The notes below the pieces were generated by a model. That model ran no database searches and was not told where the DNA came from. It saw nothing but the letters and a program-made list of their open reading frames with translations. A DNA stretch of 64,000 nucleotides from Dasypus novemcinctus (lineage: Eukaryota > Chordata > Mammalia > Cingulata > Dasypodidae), in contig NC_080683.1 of the NCBI RefSeq assembly GCF_030445035.2, positions 118,281,225 to 118,345,224 on the forward strand. The letters run 5' to 3'. The translations under genes were made by a program, and so were the position numbers. The stretch's first letter is position 1; every line of letters starts with the position of its first letter. Below are positions 25,206 to 56,540 of this stretch, piece by piece.

Positions 25206-26579
25206 TCCCAGGCACCTGCCTTTTAAGATTCAAGTGAAAATAGATCTAACCCAACCTTTATATCCCTCCCTCTTTCTAAAACAGTAGAGTAGAATGTGGT
25301 TTGTAATTTTCTCATTCACCTTGGCCTGCAAGCTCCAGCTTCAATTGAGAAAGGTGTTTCTGATGACCTTGCTGCCACACACATAACCCCTTGCTCTTCA
25401 CTGATTCTTCCAAAGATGGAAATATAACCCTTTCTCCTTGATTTCCAAGCCATTCCGTGTTATGAGTGTTAACTTGATGTTTGAAAGCGTGGGGGAGAAG
25501 GGAAGTAATTATAGCAACACCGACATTACAGTTTGAGAACAGATTTCATTGCTCTTTTAAAAGCTCTTCCCGCTATTTTGACTGGCTTTTCTTCCTCTGC
25601 CCTCTTTCGTGTTTAGCTCTCAATTCCCAACCCCTACTTCCATCCCAGTCAACAATTCTTCCCACTTTATTATACATAGCAATTCAACAGTCTCACTCTC
25701 TTATCCCCAAACTCAGCCCTCTGTGCACATTCAAACTCTCATCATAGATAGCACTATGACACAGTGGGTTAGGGTATTATGACATACAATGGGTCATCTG
25801 CCCAGATTCTCGTTTTTTTCTTGCCCCTGTAAAATTATTCATTTCTCCACTGGCAGGGGTTATGCCAACTCCTTAGAAAACAATGTGTTACCAGTTTGTT
25901 TTAAATAGCATTTTTTATTCCCTTGCTATATAGAGCTATAAACAAGGTGCCAACTGTAAGGTGGGGGCTTGGATCTACCGATCCATGAGAATCCCCAAAT
26001 AATTTACGGCAAACTAATTTGCTAACATATGATTAAAACAAATGAAGTGTCGCCTTATATATCACCATGGATAGATCTCAAAAGTATAAACGTGGGTGGG
26101 AAAAAAAAAATCAAGGTGTAGATTAACACACAAAGAATAACAGCATTCATGTACAACTTTAAAAGCCCAAAGCTTTTAAAATCTCATATTTGTTTATGAA
26201 TAGATGGGAATAGTGAGAGTATAAAAACCTAGATTAGCAAAACATCAAATTCATGATTGTGCACCGGGACTGGGGGCACCTGCTTTACCTGCAATCTTTT
26301 ATTTTTCTCTTAAAACTATGAAATTAGAAAAATTACATCAATTTCTAAAATTGTAGGAAGAAAGGAAGGAGAAAGAACCCTACTAGGAGCTCGGAGACCT
26401 GGGCCCCAGTCTGGCGCGGCTACTCTGGCAGGTTATTCATCTCCAGATTGAGATTATCCATCTCCAGATCGGGTTGTCTCATCCAAAAACCCTTCAGTGA
26501 AACAGTATGCAAATCTGACACGCCCCTCCCAAGGGGAAGGTGACCCAGCCTCGGGAATGGAACAGTTTTCTGTCCTCAT
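25206..26579. other. Intergenic DNA upstream of the CCDC28A promoter
   Basis: AT-rich, no coding frame of note and no clear young repeat. CCDC28A repeats begin only after the promoter. Distal regulatory elements cannot be excluded from sequence alone. Confidence 0.4.
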
Positions 26580-26640
26580 TTAAGAATGTCTTTTAAAGCC
26601 CGGTCAAGTCCCGGCAACGACCGGAAGCGAGCCCAGCGCA

Positions 26641-26654
26641 GTTGCCGTGGCAAC
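26641..26654. promoter_or_regulatory. Palindromic X-box (RFX-factor site)
   Basis: GTTGCCGTGGCAAC consists of two perfect half-sites, GTTGCC and GGCAAC, separated by GT. This is the RFX-family X-box, characteristic of ciliary gene promoters and some ubiquitous promoters. Its position in the CpG island, just 5-prime of the GC boxes, is appropriate. Binding is inferred from sequence only. Confidence 0.75.
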
Positions 26655-26687
26655 ACGCCGATTCCCGCCTTCGCGCTTGCTCGGATA

Positions 26688-26706
26688 GCATGCCGGGAAT
26701 TGTAGT
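26688..26706 (-). promoter_or_regulatory. ZNF143/THAP11-type site
   Basis: On the minus strand this reads ACTACAATTCCCGGCATGC, one base from the well-known promoter motif ACTACAATTCCCAGCATGC bound by ZNF143 and THAP11/HCFC1. That motif is nearly always close to a transcription start, so a start near 26.7-26.9 kb is likely. Confidence 0.75.
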
Positions 26707-26883
26707 GCGTGGGAGCTGCCACCCGAGGGGGCGGGGCAGCTTCCGGGCCGCGTGCAGCATTTCCTGTTTCTGCCCTCGCCGCCCTCTGACCCCCGCCCTG
26801 CTTCTGAGTCATAGGGCCGCAGATGACCTCCTGGCCGTGAGCCTGCTGCCCACACCCGCCGGAGGGACAGCTGAAAGGACAGG

Positions 26884-27129
26884 ATGCGAAGCGGCGTAGC
26901 GGAGCGCGCGGATAGCCAAGCGAAAGGGCACAGCGGAAGAGGCGGGGCTTACCCTGGAGGGCAGAGGCCCTCGCCTTGCGTCACTTCCGTAAACAAAGAG
27001 GCTGCGGCGGCGCCGGGGCCGCGATGTGACCCGCGCCCGGGTTGCAGAGCGCTGGTGGCGGCGGCGGCGGCGGCGGCTCCCGGGTGTCTGCAGGCTGAGG
27101 AGGGGGACCCCGTCTCCCTTCTTCCTCAG
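26884..27129 (+). other. CCDC28A: CCDC28A exon 1 (5-prime UTR, upstream frame), 3-prime end defined by donor
   Basis: The exon ends at 27129 (TTCCTCAG) with donor GTATGA. The transcription start cannot be fixed; the left limit given is simply the first ATG of an open frame that runs through to the donor. That frame (82 codons) includes a run of seven GGC triplets at 27057-27077, read as alanine. It joins exon 2 in phase 0 and continues [12 protein letters not shown], then stops at 28946-28948. In armadillo the exon is therefore upstream of, not fused to, the MEERK reading frame. The true exon probably starts a little further 5-prime, inside the CpG island. Confidence 0.7.
27057..27077 (+). 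repeat. (GGC)7 triplet repeat in exon 1
   Basis: Seven uninterrupted GGC units (CGG/GCC class) lie in the 5-prime UTR, read as alanine in the upstream frame. Such tracts in CpG-island 5-prime UTRs are often polymorphic. Confidence 0.85.
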
Positions 27130-27320
27130 GTATGAAATGGAAGCGAAGGCTCCACCTTAGCCCCGTGTCACCACCCACCTCTGTCTCCGGCTGGGCTCTG
27201 AGCGGCAAAGGGTCCTCGCGCCGAACGATTGGGGAAGGGGTCCGCGGGAAGTCGGGGGGTCCCGTGTGGTCCTGCGTGGAGGCTGCGGCTCCCTGGCGCT
27301 CGAAACCAGGCTTTTAGTGA

Positions 27321-28909
27321 CTACAAGCAGTTTCCTTAGGCCTGCTCTGAAAGGTCCCTTGCTCCCTGGTTTGCGAGAAGGATCTCGGTGGTCTTGTAGC
27401 AGATGTGGAGCCCTGGCCTCTCAGGCCTTAGTTTAGATCAGTATTGGTTTATTTTCATTGCTTTGCTTCCCAGGTACCAACGTCCTCCCTCCCCATTCTT
27501 TTTCTTGTATCTCCAAACGTGTATTCGTATTTTTAAATTTAAAGCTCATCGTGTCTATGTGGGTTATGAGTCTTTTGAAGAACTTACATCCCTGTCATCT
27601 CTATTCAGTAGTCTTTTACAATGCCATTTAATTTATTTTGCCTGTGGAAACAGCCCTCAGAGGACTGTTCTCCAATCCCCTTTTTTTTTCTTTCAAAGGA
27701 ATAATTGTTAGGTAAGTTCTCAAGTGGATTTACACTTGGCGTCGGGGATTAAACACTGGGCATTAGAGTCTTTATTGTAAAACCTTTTCTTTGCAGGTAT
27801 CATAGCTCCCATTGTTATTGTCTGGAGTCAGCCTGAGCCACTCTAAGTTGAATGGTTTAAATTCCAGAGCTAGTGGCACTGAGTCTAGACAAAGCAAAAA
27901 AAAAAAAAAATCAATTTTTATTAACATTCTCAAGTAATTAGATGCGACAAAAATTGGTGAGTTTTTTCAAATGATCATGGCACGCTTAAATTCTATACAA
28001 CATGCAAAAAAAGGCCCAGTGTTCCTAAAGTAGTTTATAATCCGATGATGTTAACAGCCATATAAATTTCTCATTTTATGATGCATGAAACAATAGAATT
28101 AAGAAAAATTTAACACTTTACACAAAGCAAAAAAGAAATGTAGAATAATAATTTTAGATGGATGGGTCTCAGAGAAATAAACAAATTGTTTAATTTATAA
28201 AGTAAGGGTAAGGTATTGGGAAAATAAGAGTCTCAACATTCACCATGGAATGTCCATCTGCAACTTCATAGTATACCTTTTTTTCATATGGCAAAACTTC
28301 ATGTTTCCTTAGAAATAGTAGAAGAAATATATTCAAAATAAACATGAGACGAATTTAGTGTTACAGCACTTTACTTGATCAAATAATTGGAATAATTATT
28401 ATCCCTATCAGAAATCGAGTTTCTGTTTGATAATTGACATAATGCTTTTAGTTGCTATTTAACATGCAAATAATCCTGCCGATTATACATACATTTGAAG
28501 CTAGTTGGTTCTTCCTAATAATACGTTTTAGAAAGAGTCCTACAGGTGACCTAAAGCTTGAGTCAGGCTGGTGGTATCTCTTGGATGGCTTATTGTTTTA
28601 TATATTTGTTTCTCTTTTATAATAAAGGATTCTGGAGGGCTGGCTCTTGGTCTTTCTTGTTCAGTGCAGTCTCTCCAGTGCCCAGAGTACTGACTATCAT
28701 GTGGAAGAGAGTCAGCAGATATTTGTGGAATGAAATAGTAAAGACAGTGGTAAATGATGATGATGATGATGGGATCTTTATTCACATTTTCTCTAATGAC
28801 TTCTGACATTCTTAATCCTCTTTTAGCTTATGAAGTGAGTCTTTGACCCGCCTTCATTTTTGCATATTAAATAACCCCACATGTATAATTGCTGTATTTC
28901 CTTATTTAG
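27321..28909. other. Bulk of CCDC28A intron 1
   Basis: Intron 1 runs 27130-28909. Past the CpG island it is AT-rich, with poly(A) at 27894-27909 and (ATG)n at 28756-28770. No young SINE is seen; only short chance frames. Confidence 0.6.
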
Positions 28910-28916
28910 GTTTTAA

Positions 28917-50595
<21,679 letters not shown>

Positions 50596-51095
50596 AATGA
50601 AATGCAGCCTGCTTTCTTGTGATTTGAAGAAAATCTGCATTCTTTTCTTTTTCAGCTGAATCCAGTAGCAGAATCATCTTCCACAACAAGGAATTAAAAT
50701 AATTAAAGTGCAGTGATTGCTTCCACTTTCTGCTTTCAGTGAGTTTGACCTGCTGTCGTCACTGTAACTGGGGGCCAAGGCCGTGCTGACGGCTGATCAG
50801 GAACTGTGGTGCGGAGCCTGTGCCGCGCTGCTTCTCGTTGGTGCCTTATGGGGTGGTACTTGAAATGCCTTGTGCTCCGCTGACGGGGCTGGAGGACTTC
50901 TCCTTCCAGCTCACCAGACTTAGGCCAAGGTTGGTCATCCGTTGACGCCCAGGCTTCTCGTGGCACCTCGCTTCAGTTTACGTTAGACAATCAGGACACA
51001 CTGTGGTGTGTTTCTCAATGGCCAGTGACAACAAAATGTTGAATGAGTATTTGTGAAATTTGCTATTTTTAATAAAGTGTTTTAAATTAATCTCT
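50596..51095 (+). other. CCDC28A: CCDC28A 3-prime UTR
   Basis: This runs from the stop codon to about 20 nt past the AATAAA at 51071. About 50740-50960 is unusually GC-rich with several CpGs for a 3-prime UTR; the last 100 nt are AT-rich. The cleavage position is estimated, not seen. Confidence 0.7.
51071..51076 (+). terminator. Poly(A) signal AATAAA of CCDC28A
   Basis: Canonical hexamer 476 nt after the stop codon, followed about 20 nt later by the T/G-rich stretch TCTCTCTTGTCTG, a plausible downstream element. It is the only AATAAA between the stop codon and 51.1 kb that I see. Confidence 0.8.
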
Positions 51096-51237
51096 CTTGT
51101 CTGCTTCGAAGAAACCTACAGTCTTCCATCTGGGACCGCAAGGATTCAATCCTCAAAACTAGCCTTGTTTGTAAAGTTAGAGGCTCTGAAACTAACTTTC
51201 TTGCAATCTTTGCGCATTGTGCACATTTAAATACTGG

Positions 51238-51445
51238 TGTCATGAAAAGAGCGCAGGCTTTTGAGTTACCCAGACCTCAGTTTGAATCCCCGTCCTGCCC
51301 CTTGGCTCTGTTGACGCATGGGTACTCAGTTTCTTCAAGTCTTCGGCACCTCAGTGGTTGCGAAGAGGAATGAGTGGGGAAAAAAAGCCTGTGAGATGCT
51401 TAGCACAATAGCTGACACCAGGGATATTTGGCAAATATTAGCTCA
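51238..51445 (+). repeat. MIR SINE downstream of CCDC28A
   Basis: AGACCTCAGTTTGAATCCCC, CTCAGTTTCTTCAAGTCTTC and TGCTTAGCACAATAGCTGAC follow the MIR order. Confidence 0.7.
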
Positions 51446-51454
51446 ATCTCCCTT

Positions 51455-51890
51455 TTTAAGCAGCTTTATTGAGCTATGATTCATGGAGCATAAAATTCAC
51501 CCTTTTAAAGGGTATAATTCAGTGGATTTTGGTATATCAAAAGGCTGTTTAATTCGTGTTTTCTCCAGGTTATGGTAGGGAAAGCAAAGGCTGTGCAACC
51601 ATCACCCCTGTCTAATTCCATTTTCGTGACTGAAAGAGAAACCCTGTACCCATGAGCATCTGCTCCCAGGCCTAGGAACCCACTGATCTGCCTTCTGTCT
51701 CTATGCCTTTGCCTCTTCTGGGCATTTTATATAAATGAAATCATACACTATGTAGTCTTTTGTGTCTGACTTCTTTCGCTTAGCCTAATGTCCTCAGAGC
51801 TCATCCACACCGTCGCATGGACCGGAACTTCCTTTTCCTGGCTGCGTGCTGTTCCATTGCATAGGACACCACGTGTTTGCCCTTCCTAGC
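51455..51890 (-). mobile_element. Old L1 3-prime region
   Basis: Antisense: TTTATTGAGCTATGATTCAT, AAATTCACCCTTTTAAAGGG, ATAAATGAAATCATACACTA, then TTCCATTGCATAGG. Confidence 0.7.
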
Positions 51891-52689
51891 GCAGTCACTT
51901 TCACCCTGTGTAAGAGGCCCAGGCTTCTGCCACCCTGTCTCCAGGCCACAGCACTTAACTGGGGGTGGGACCCATTGAATAGTGAAAAAAAAGGACTTTA
52001 GTTATTTTTGGCACCCTTTTTCAAAATGAGAAAATCACCAGAATATTATGTGACATCTAAAGCTTTTCGGTTGAGTCGAGGGTAGGGGTTTGTGGCCAAA
52101 ACTAGCACTCTAGTGTGCACAAAGCAGAAGGGAATGTTGCCAAAAGACACGTTTTTCTAGGATAGAGTAAGTAAAAGCGGGTATTGGAGGGTCAGTGACA
52201 AAGCGGGCAGACTTAGTATTCACTTGCTGCATTTGTCCTCGGTGACAGAATTTTAGCCTTATATCTTCACTCACCTTCAATGTATGCAAAAAGGCAACAG
52301 AAAAAGCAAGATGCCTGCATTAGAATAAAACCTAGTATTTGTTACATAAATGTTGCATATTCATTGTAGAAAATTATTACAGATTAGGGAAAAATACTAC
52401 CAGAGCAAACCTTTTAACATACTTGAGTATGTCCTCCCAGACTTCCAGACACACTTTATAAAAACATTGTACTATGCATATGGTTTTCTAGCCTACTTTT
52501 CACCCTTAATGCATTGTGAACGTCTTCACATCTTTCCCTGGCAGTAATTCTTCATCTGTGTATGAAAGAAAAATTTAGAAGCTTCCTAATAAACTCTTAG
52601 AGGCATTTTGGCCAGAGCTAGTAGAACCAGTTAGAAAGATGTATTCTATTGTTTTTGTTTTTTTTTTTTTTAATCTCATTTATAACGCT
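51891..52689. other. Intergenic DNA between CCDC28A and the second CpG island
   Basis: Mostly AT-rich. 52330-52560 resembles an old antisense L1/L2 fragment (TTGTAGAAAATTATTACAGA). A poly(T) run at 52665 precedes the CpG island. No gene is seen. Confidence 0.45.
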
Positions 52690-53270
52690 AAAATTGGTAA
52701 TAATCAGCATTCAAGCGTTCTGAGAGGCCCCAGGCGGGGCCCCGCAGGGCGGGCCGGGGCGGGCGCGGCCGCGGCGAGGGGCGCGGCCGGGGCGAGCTTG
52801 TTGTGGGTCTCCCCGGCGACGCGCCGCCCGCGCCCCAGCCTCGGCCCGGCACCTCCCGCCCCGTGGCCCCGCGCCCTGCCCGCTCGGACCCCGGCCCTCG
52901 GCCTCTCCGGCGGCCGCGAGCCCCTGGGCGGCGCGCGCGGGGCTCTCCGGGACCCCCAGGACCCCCGGGCGGCCCGCGCCGGGCCAGGCGGACTCGGGCG
53001 CTGGCAGGTAAACCCCGACGGGCCAGGGCAGCCTCCGGGGTGCAGCGGGCGGTGGCGCTTGGGGCGGCGCTGCTTTGCACGGGACACCCACCCGGCCCCC
53101 CTCAGCCTCCTCCCTGCCCAGGAGCCAAAATGGGGGGTGGGGGCGCGAAGGGGAGAGCCAAGGAGCGCCCGAGAGCACCGGCGGTGGGGGGACGGCGCGC
53201 CCCCTGAGCGCCTCTGCTGGGACATGGGGAGGGGCCACAGCTCAGCCAGGGGCACTTCGCATCCATAGCC
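52690..53270. promoter_or_regulatory. Second CpG island, gene not identified
   Basis: A very CpG-dense block with clusters such as GGGCGCGGCCGCGGCGAGG. It is sharply bounded by AT-rich DNA on the left (poly-T, 52660-52690) and an antisense non-LTR 3-prime end from about 53325 on the right. It is open in several frames on both strands purely from base composition, and I recognise no protein. A donor-like GGCAG/GTAAAC occurs at 53003-53013 on the + strand, so it could be the first exon and promoter of a downstream gene (ECT2L follows CCDC28A in human, from memory) or of a lncRNA. It could also be an orphan island. Confidence 0.55.
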
Positions 53271-53324
53271 GCTTCTCCACCCGGAGCTGGCCTTGCTGAT
53301 GGCTTTTTCCCCGCCTTCTTTATT

Positions 53325-54000
53325 AAAAAAAAAAGTTACACTAAAAAAATAAGAGGTCCCCATATACTCCCCACCCCCCTCACCCCACTCCTCCCACATC
53401 TACAACTGCTTTCATCATCGTGGCCCGTTCATTGCATTTGGTGACTACATTTTGGAGCACTGCTGCACCACATGGACAGTGGTTTACATTGCAGTTCACA
53501 CTCTCCCCCAGTCCACCCAGTGGGCCATGGCAGGACACACAATGTCCAGCATCTGTCCCTGCAGCACCCCCCAGGACAACTCCAAGTCCTGAAAGTGCCC
53601 CCACATCGTATCTCTTCTTCCCTCTCCCTGCCCTCAGCAGCTACCGTGACCACTTTCTCCACATCAATGCTACAATTTCTTCCATTACTAATCACAGTAG
53701 TTCCATAGTAGAGTATCAGTAAATCCACTCTAATCCATCCTCTATTCCTCCAGCCTGTGGACCCTGGGATGGTGATGTCCACTCCCCCTCTATATCGAGA
53801 AGGGCTTAGATTCCGCATGGTGATGGACGCGATTCTCCTGCTGGCAGCCGTAGGCACTCTGGGCTCCCTGGTGTGTGGTTGACCCTCTTCGCCTGGCCAG
53901 CTAACGACTCTTGCCAGAAGTCTCAGAACACACTGTCCTGACACCTTCCGTGTTGCAGTTCTGCAGCCCGTGGAGGTGTTCTCAGGCACGGTGCAGTCTG
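53325..54000 (-). mobile_element. Non-LTR 3-prime fragment, second copy of the 11.7-kb family
   Basis: It starts (tail complement) TTACACTAAAAAAATAAGAG, then GTGGCCCGTTCATTGCATTT and CACACACCAGGGAGCCCAGA on the complement. The same landmarks occur in reverse order at 11698-12505. It lies directly beside the second CpG island. The 100- to 186-codon frames inside are chance. Confidence 0.65.
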
Positions 54001-54833
54001 ATCTGTGGTCACTTGACGTTTATGCTCCTAAGGAACCCCAACACTCCTGCTCCAGAAGCCGGCGTGGCCCCGGTCGCTGGCGGCCTGGTCCTTGGGCCTC
54101 ACCCCGCCCGCCCCCGCCCAGTGGGTCCCGACAGCCGCGCAGCGCTCTCCTCCCTTGCTCTCAGTTTGGTTGCCACAGCCCTCTTTTTCCCCCCTAAGCG
54201 TAGAGATGCCAGGGTGGCTTCCTCAGTTTCTCATCAGGGCCCTGGTTGTAAAGAACCCTCAGCCATGCCGTGGAAATCGTGTTTCCAAATTAGCAGCAGG
54301 TGTGTGTGACAGTCATGCTTCAGGAGAAAGCCCAGTTTAATTTTCAGGTTGTTAGCCCATGGCACTGAGCGGCCCTGGGACCCCTGCAGGCTCCCCCGGG
54401 GGAGCGAGGGTGCTCGGCCAGGTAGGGTGGGGGGACACACAGCACGGAGCCTGGCAGGGGGGCCCAGCCAAGCCCACGCGTGAGAGCTGGTGTTGCCCCT
54501 CGCCGCCTTCGCTGCCTCCTACCTGTGTCGGCCCAAATCCAGTTACAAAGAAGAGCCCCAAATCGGGACCTCCTGGTTTGTTCCCTTCTAGCAGCAAACT
54601 TGAGAGACATTCAGAGCCTCTGTCCCCTGGAGTGAGGGGAGGAGGCCGGGCTGGCGTGGCCCGCACTGGCGTTTCAGCCGGAGGGCAAGTGTGGCCTGCT
54701 CCAAGGACGTCCACGCCCACTGCAAATGAGCGTCACCTCTCATGAAACCTCATGAAACCCGATTATCGAGGAAGACCTTCCCGGCACGTGTTTTGGCTTT
54801 TGGAGAAAGAGGCCATTTAAAAATGAGAAATGG
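54001..54833. other. GC-rich intergenic DNA, no gene recognised
   Basis: GC-rich with scattered CpGs (54040-54130 and 54360-54480). Frames of 75-132 codons occur on both strands, with no recognisable protein. Possibly part of a broader GC-rich domain with the island at 52.7 kb. Confidence 0.4.
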
Positions 54834-55229
54834 GAAGGGGCCTTCCTCAACTGATAGGGCATCTGCTTACCACATGGGAGGTCCAGGGTTCAAACCCCCG
54901 GCCTCCTGACCTATGTGGGGAGCTGGCGCACGTGCAGTGCTGATGTGCACGAGGAGTGCTGTGCCACGCAGGGGTGTCCCCCGCGTAGGGGAGCCCCATG
55001 TGCAAGGAGTGCACCCCGCAAGGAGAGCCGCCCTGCATGAAAAAAGCACAGCCTACCCAGGAATGGCGCCGCACACATGGAGAGCTGACACAGCAAGGTG
55101 ACACAACAAAAAAAGAGATGCAGTTTCCCAGTGCTGCTTGATAATACAAACGGAGGCAAAAGAACACACAAGTGGACACAGAGCAGACAGTAGGGGGGAA
55201 GGAGAGAAATAAATAAAATAAATAAAATA
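54834..55229 (+). mobile_element. DAS SINE
   Basis: Head with CTCAACTGATAGGGC and GGTTCAAACCCCC, A-rich tail. Target-site duplication AAAATGAGAAATG at 54820-54832 and 55230-55242. Confidence 0.9.
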
Positions 55230-55624
55230 AAAATGAGAAATGGATGAGAATTTGGTTTTATACACTTAGGTTTTGAGTCTTTCCTGGTGTAAGTTAGTAG
55301 AGGTGGCCGAATGGTAGGCGTGCCCCACAGAGAGTGAGTTCTGCTCTCACACGGGGACCCCAAAATACTTTCCTTTCCTCCAACTTACTGGTGTCATGAA
55401 AGAATGATCTGTTAGATCTCCAAATTGACTCAATTCTAAGCTTATTTTACCATGTAGCTCATTGAACATAACTGGAAAATACCAAGAGGATTTCACAGTA
55501 AGCAGCTGATACATGGTCACAGTGGTCCAATCCTAGTCATCAGTGAAGGGATTTTGCTTTTTCTTAGCTGGTAACTTGCTTTTCAGCCCTTGGATTTAGA
55601 AAATGGGGAGCTGTGAACAATGAC

Positions 55625-55710
55625 TCATTTAGTCATTCGGCAAATCCTGAGTTCCTTCTCTGGGCCGGGAGCTCTGCGGACAGAGCTTCTACCTGGTGTA
55701 CTGCCCTGTG
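55625..55710 (-). repeat. LINE-2 3-prime end
   Basis: ATTTAGTCATTCGGCAAATC, then TTCTCTGGGCCGGGAGC, corresponds to the antisense L2 3-prime terminus, diverged. Confidence 0.5.
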
Positions 55711-55757
55711 GATCTCCTCCCCTGAGGGTGGCTGGACTCGCTTTGAATGCAGCGAGG

Positions 55758-56540
55758 GTTGGCACACTTTCCCTCTAAAGGGCTAGATTTTAAATATTTT
55801 TGGCTTTGTGGTCCACGTGGTCTCTGTTAAAATTACGCAGCTCTGCTCTGTAGCATAAAGGTAGCCATAGACAATATGCAAATGCTTGGGGTCAGCTGTG
55901 TTCCGATGAAAGTTTATTTACAAAAATACAACTGATCTAATTTATGAACTATCGTAAATAGCACTATTGTAATATTTTTCATCAGTGGCAAAGAAGGTAC
56001 TACATCATTGTCGACAATAGAAGCATAGAAGGGTTTGGAATTTTTCCTTTTGTAGTAATGAGAACGTCCTAAAATTGAAGTGATGACAGCACAGCTCTGT
56101 GATGATACCGAGAACCACTGAGTAGACACTTTGGGTGGATTGTGCAAAGCTTAGAACTGTAGAACCGTGACTCCTGTGGTGGAAGTTAGACGTGGTTAAC
56201 AGAACAGACACGAGAATGTTCTCTCATGAAGGTTAACAAATATACACTACTAGTACATGGTGTTAACAGTAGGGTGATTTATGGGAAAAATACACCAATT
56301 GTATGCTATGGACTTTGGTTCGCTGTCATATTTTGATGATGTCTTTCATCATTTGTAACAAATATTCCACAAAACGCACAGTGTTGGTACTGAGGTGATG
56401 TATGGGAATCCTGTATGGTATGCATGATGGTTTAGTAAACTCACAACTTCTTTAACAAAAAAAAAACCCACAACTTTATTTACAAAAACTTTCAGCGGGC
56501 TGGATATGGCCAGCTGGCTGTGTTTGCTGACCCCTGTTCT
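55758..56540 (-). mobile_element. hAT-like DNA transposon fossil split by an L1 fragment
   Basis: The two flanks (55758-55926: TTTGGCTTTGTGGTCCACG, TATGCAAATGC; and 56475-56540: CTGGATATGGCCAGCTGGC, TTTGCTGACCCCTGTTC) form one non-autonomous element when the L1 piece is removed. Assignment to the hAT (MER1-type) group is from memory of the consensus style. Confidence 0.6.
55927..56474 (+). mobile_element. 5-prime-truncated L1 inserted in the DNA transposon
   Basis: About 550 bp of L1 3-prime UTR (GATGTATGGGAATCCTGTAT, CTCACAACTTCTTTAAC, poly(A)). Perfect 14-bp duplication TTTATTTACAAAAA at 55913-55926 and 56475-56488. Confidence 0.82.

Larger units (their letters stand above)
26580..27320 (+). 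promoter_or_regulatory. CpG-island promoter of CCDC28A
   Basis: Base composition changes abruptly near 26580 from AT-rich repeat DNA to GC-rich, CpG-dense DNA that ends about 27320, past the exon 1 donor. It contains GC boxes (GGGGGCGGGGC at 26727-26737; GGCGGGGC at 26941), ETS cores (CCGGAAG 26621, CTTCCGG 26740, CACTTCCG 26982), an AP-1-like TGAGTCA (26805-26811) and a CRE half-site next to the last ETS core. No TATA box is evident, typical of a housekeeping promoter. It could also be bidirectional; from memory the human locus has an antisense transcript here. Confidence 0.85.

Noticed and set aside
50641-50657. Acceptor-like CTTTTTCAG at about 50655 as the start of the last exon
   Set aside because: It lies after the CCDC28A stop codon; using it would drop the conserved C-terminal residues.
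52676-52730. Possible U6 snRNA resemblance (GCTAAAATTGG, later AAGCGTTC)
   Set aside because: Only two short coincidental matches with wrong spacing and no U6 body between them.
52639-53399. Overlapping frames of 130-231 codons on both strands at the second CpG island
   Set aside because: GC-rich DNA lacks stop codons in all frames; the peptides are Pro/Ala/Arg/Gly-rich without any domain, and both strands are open at once.
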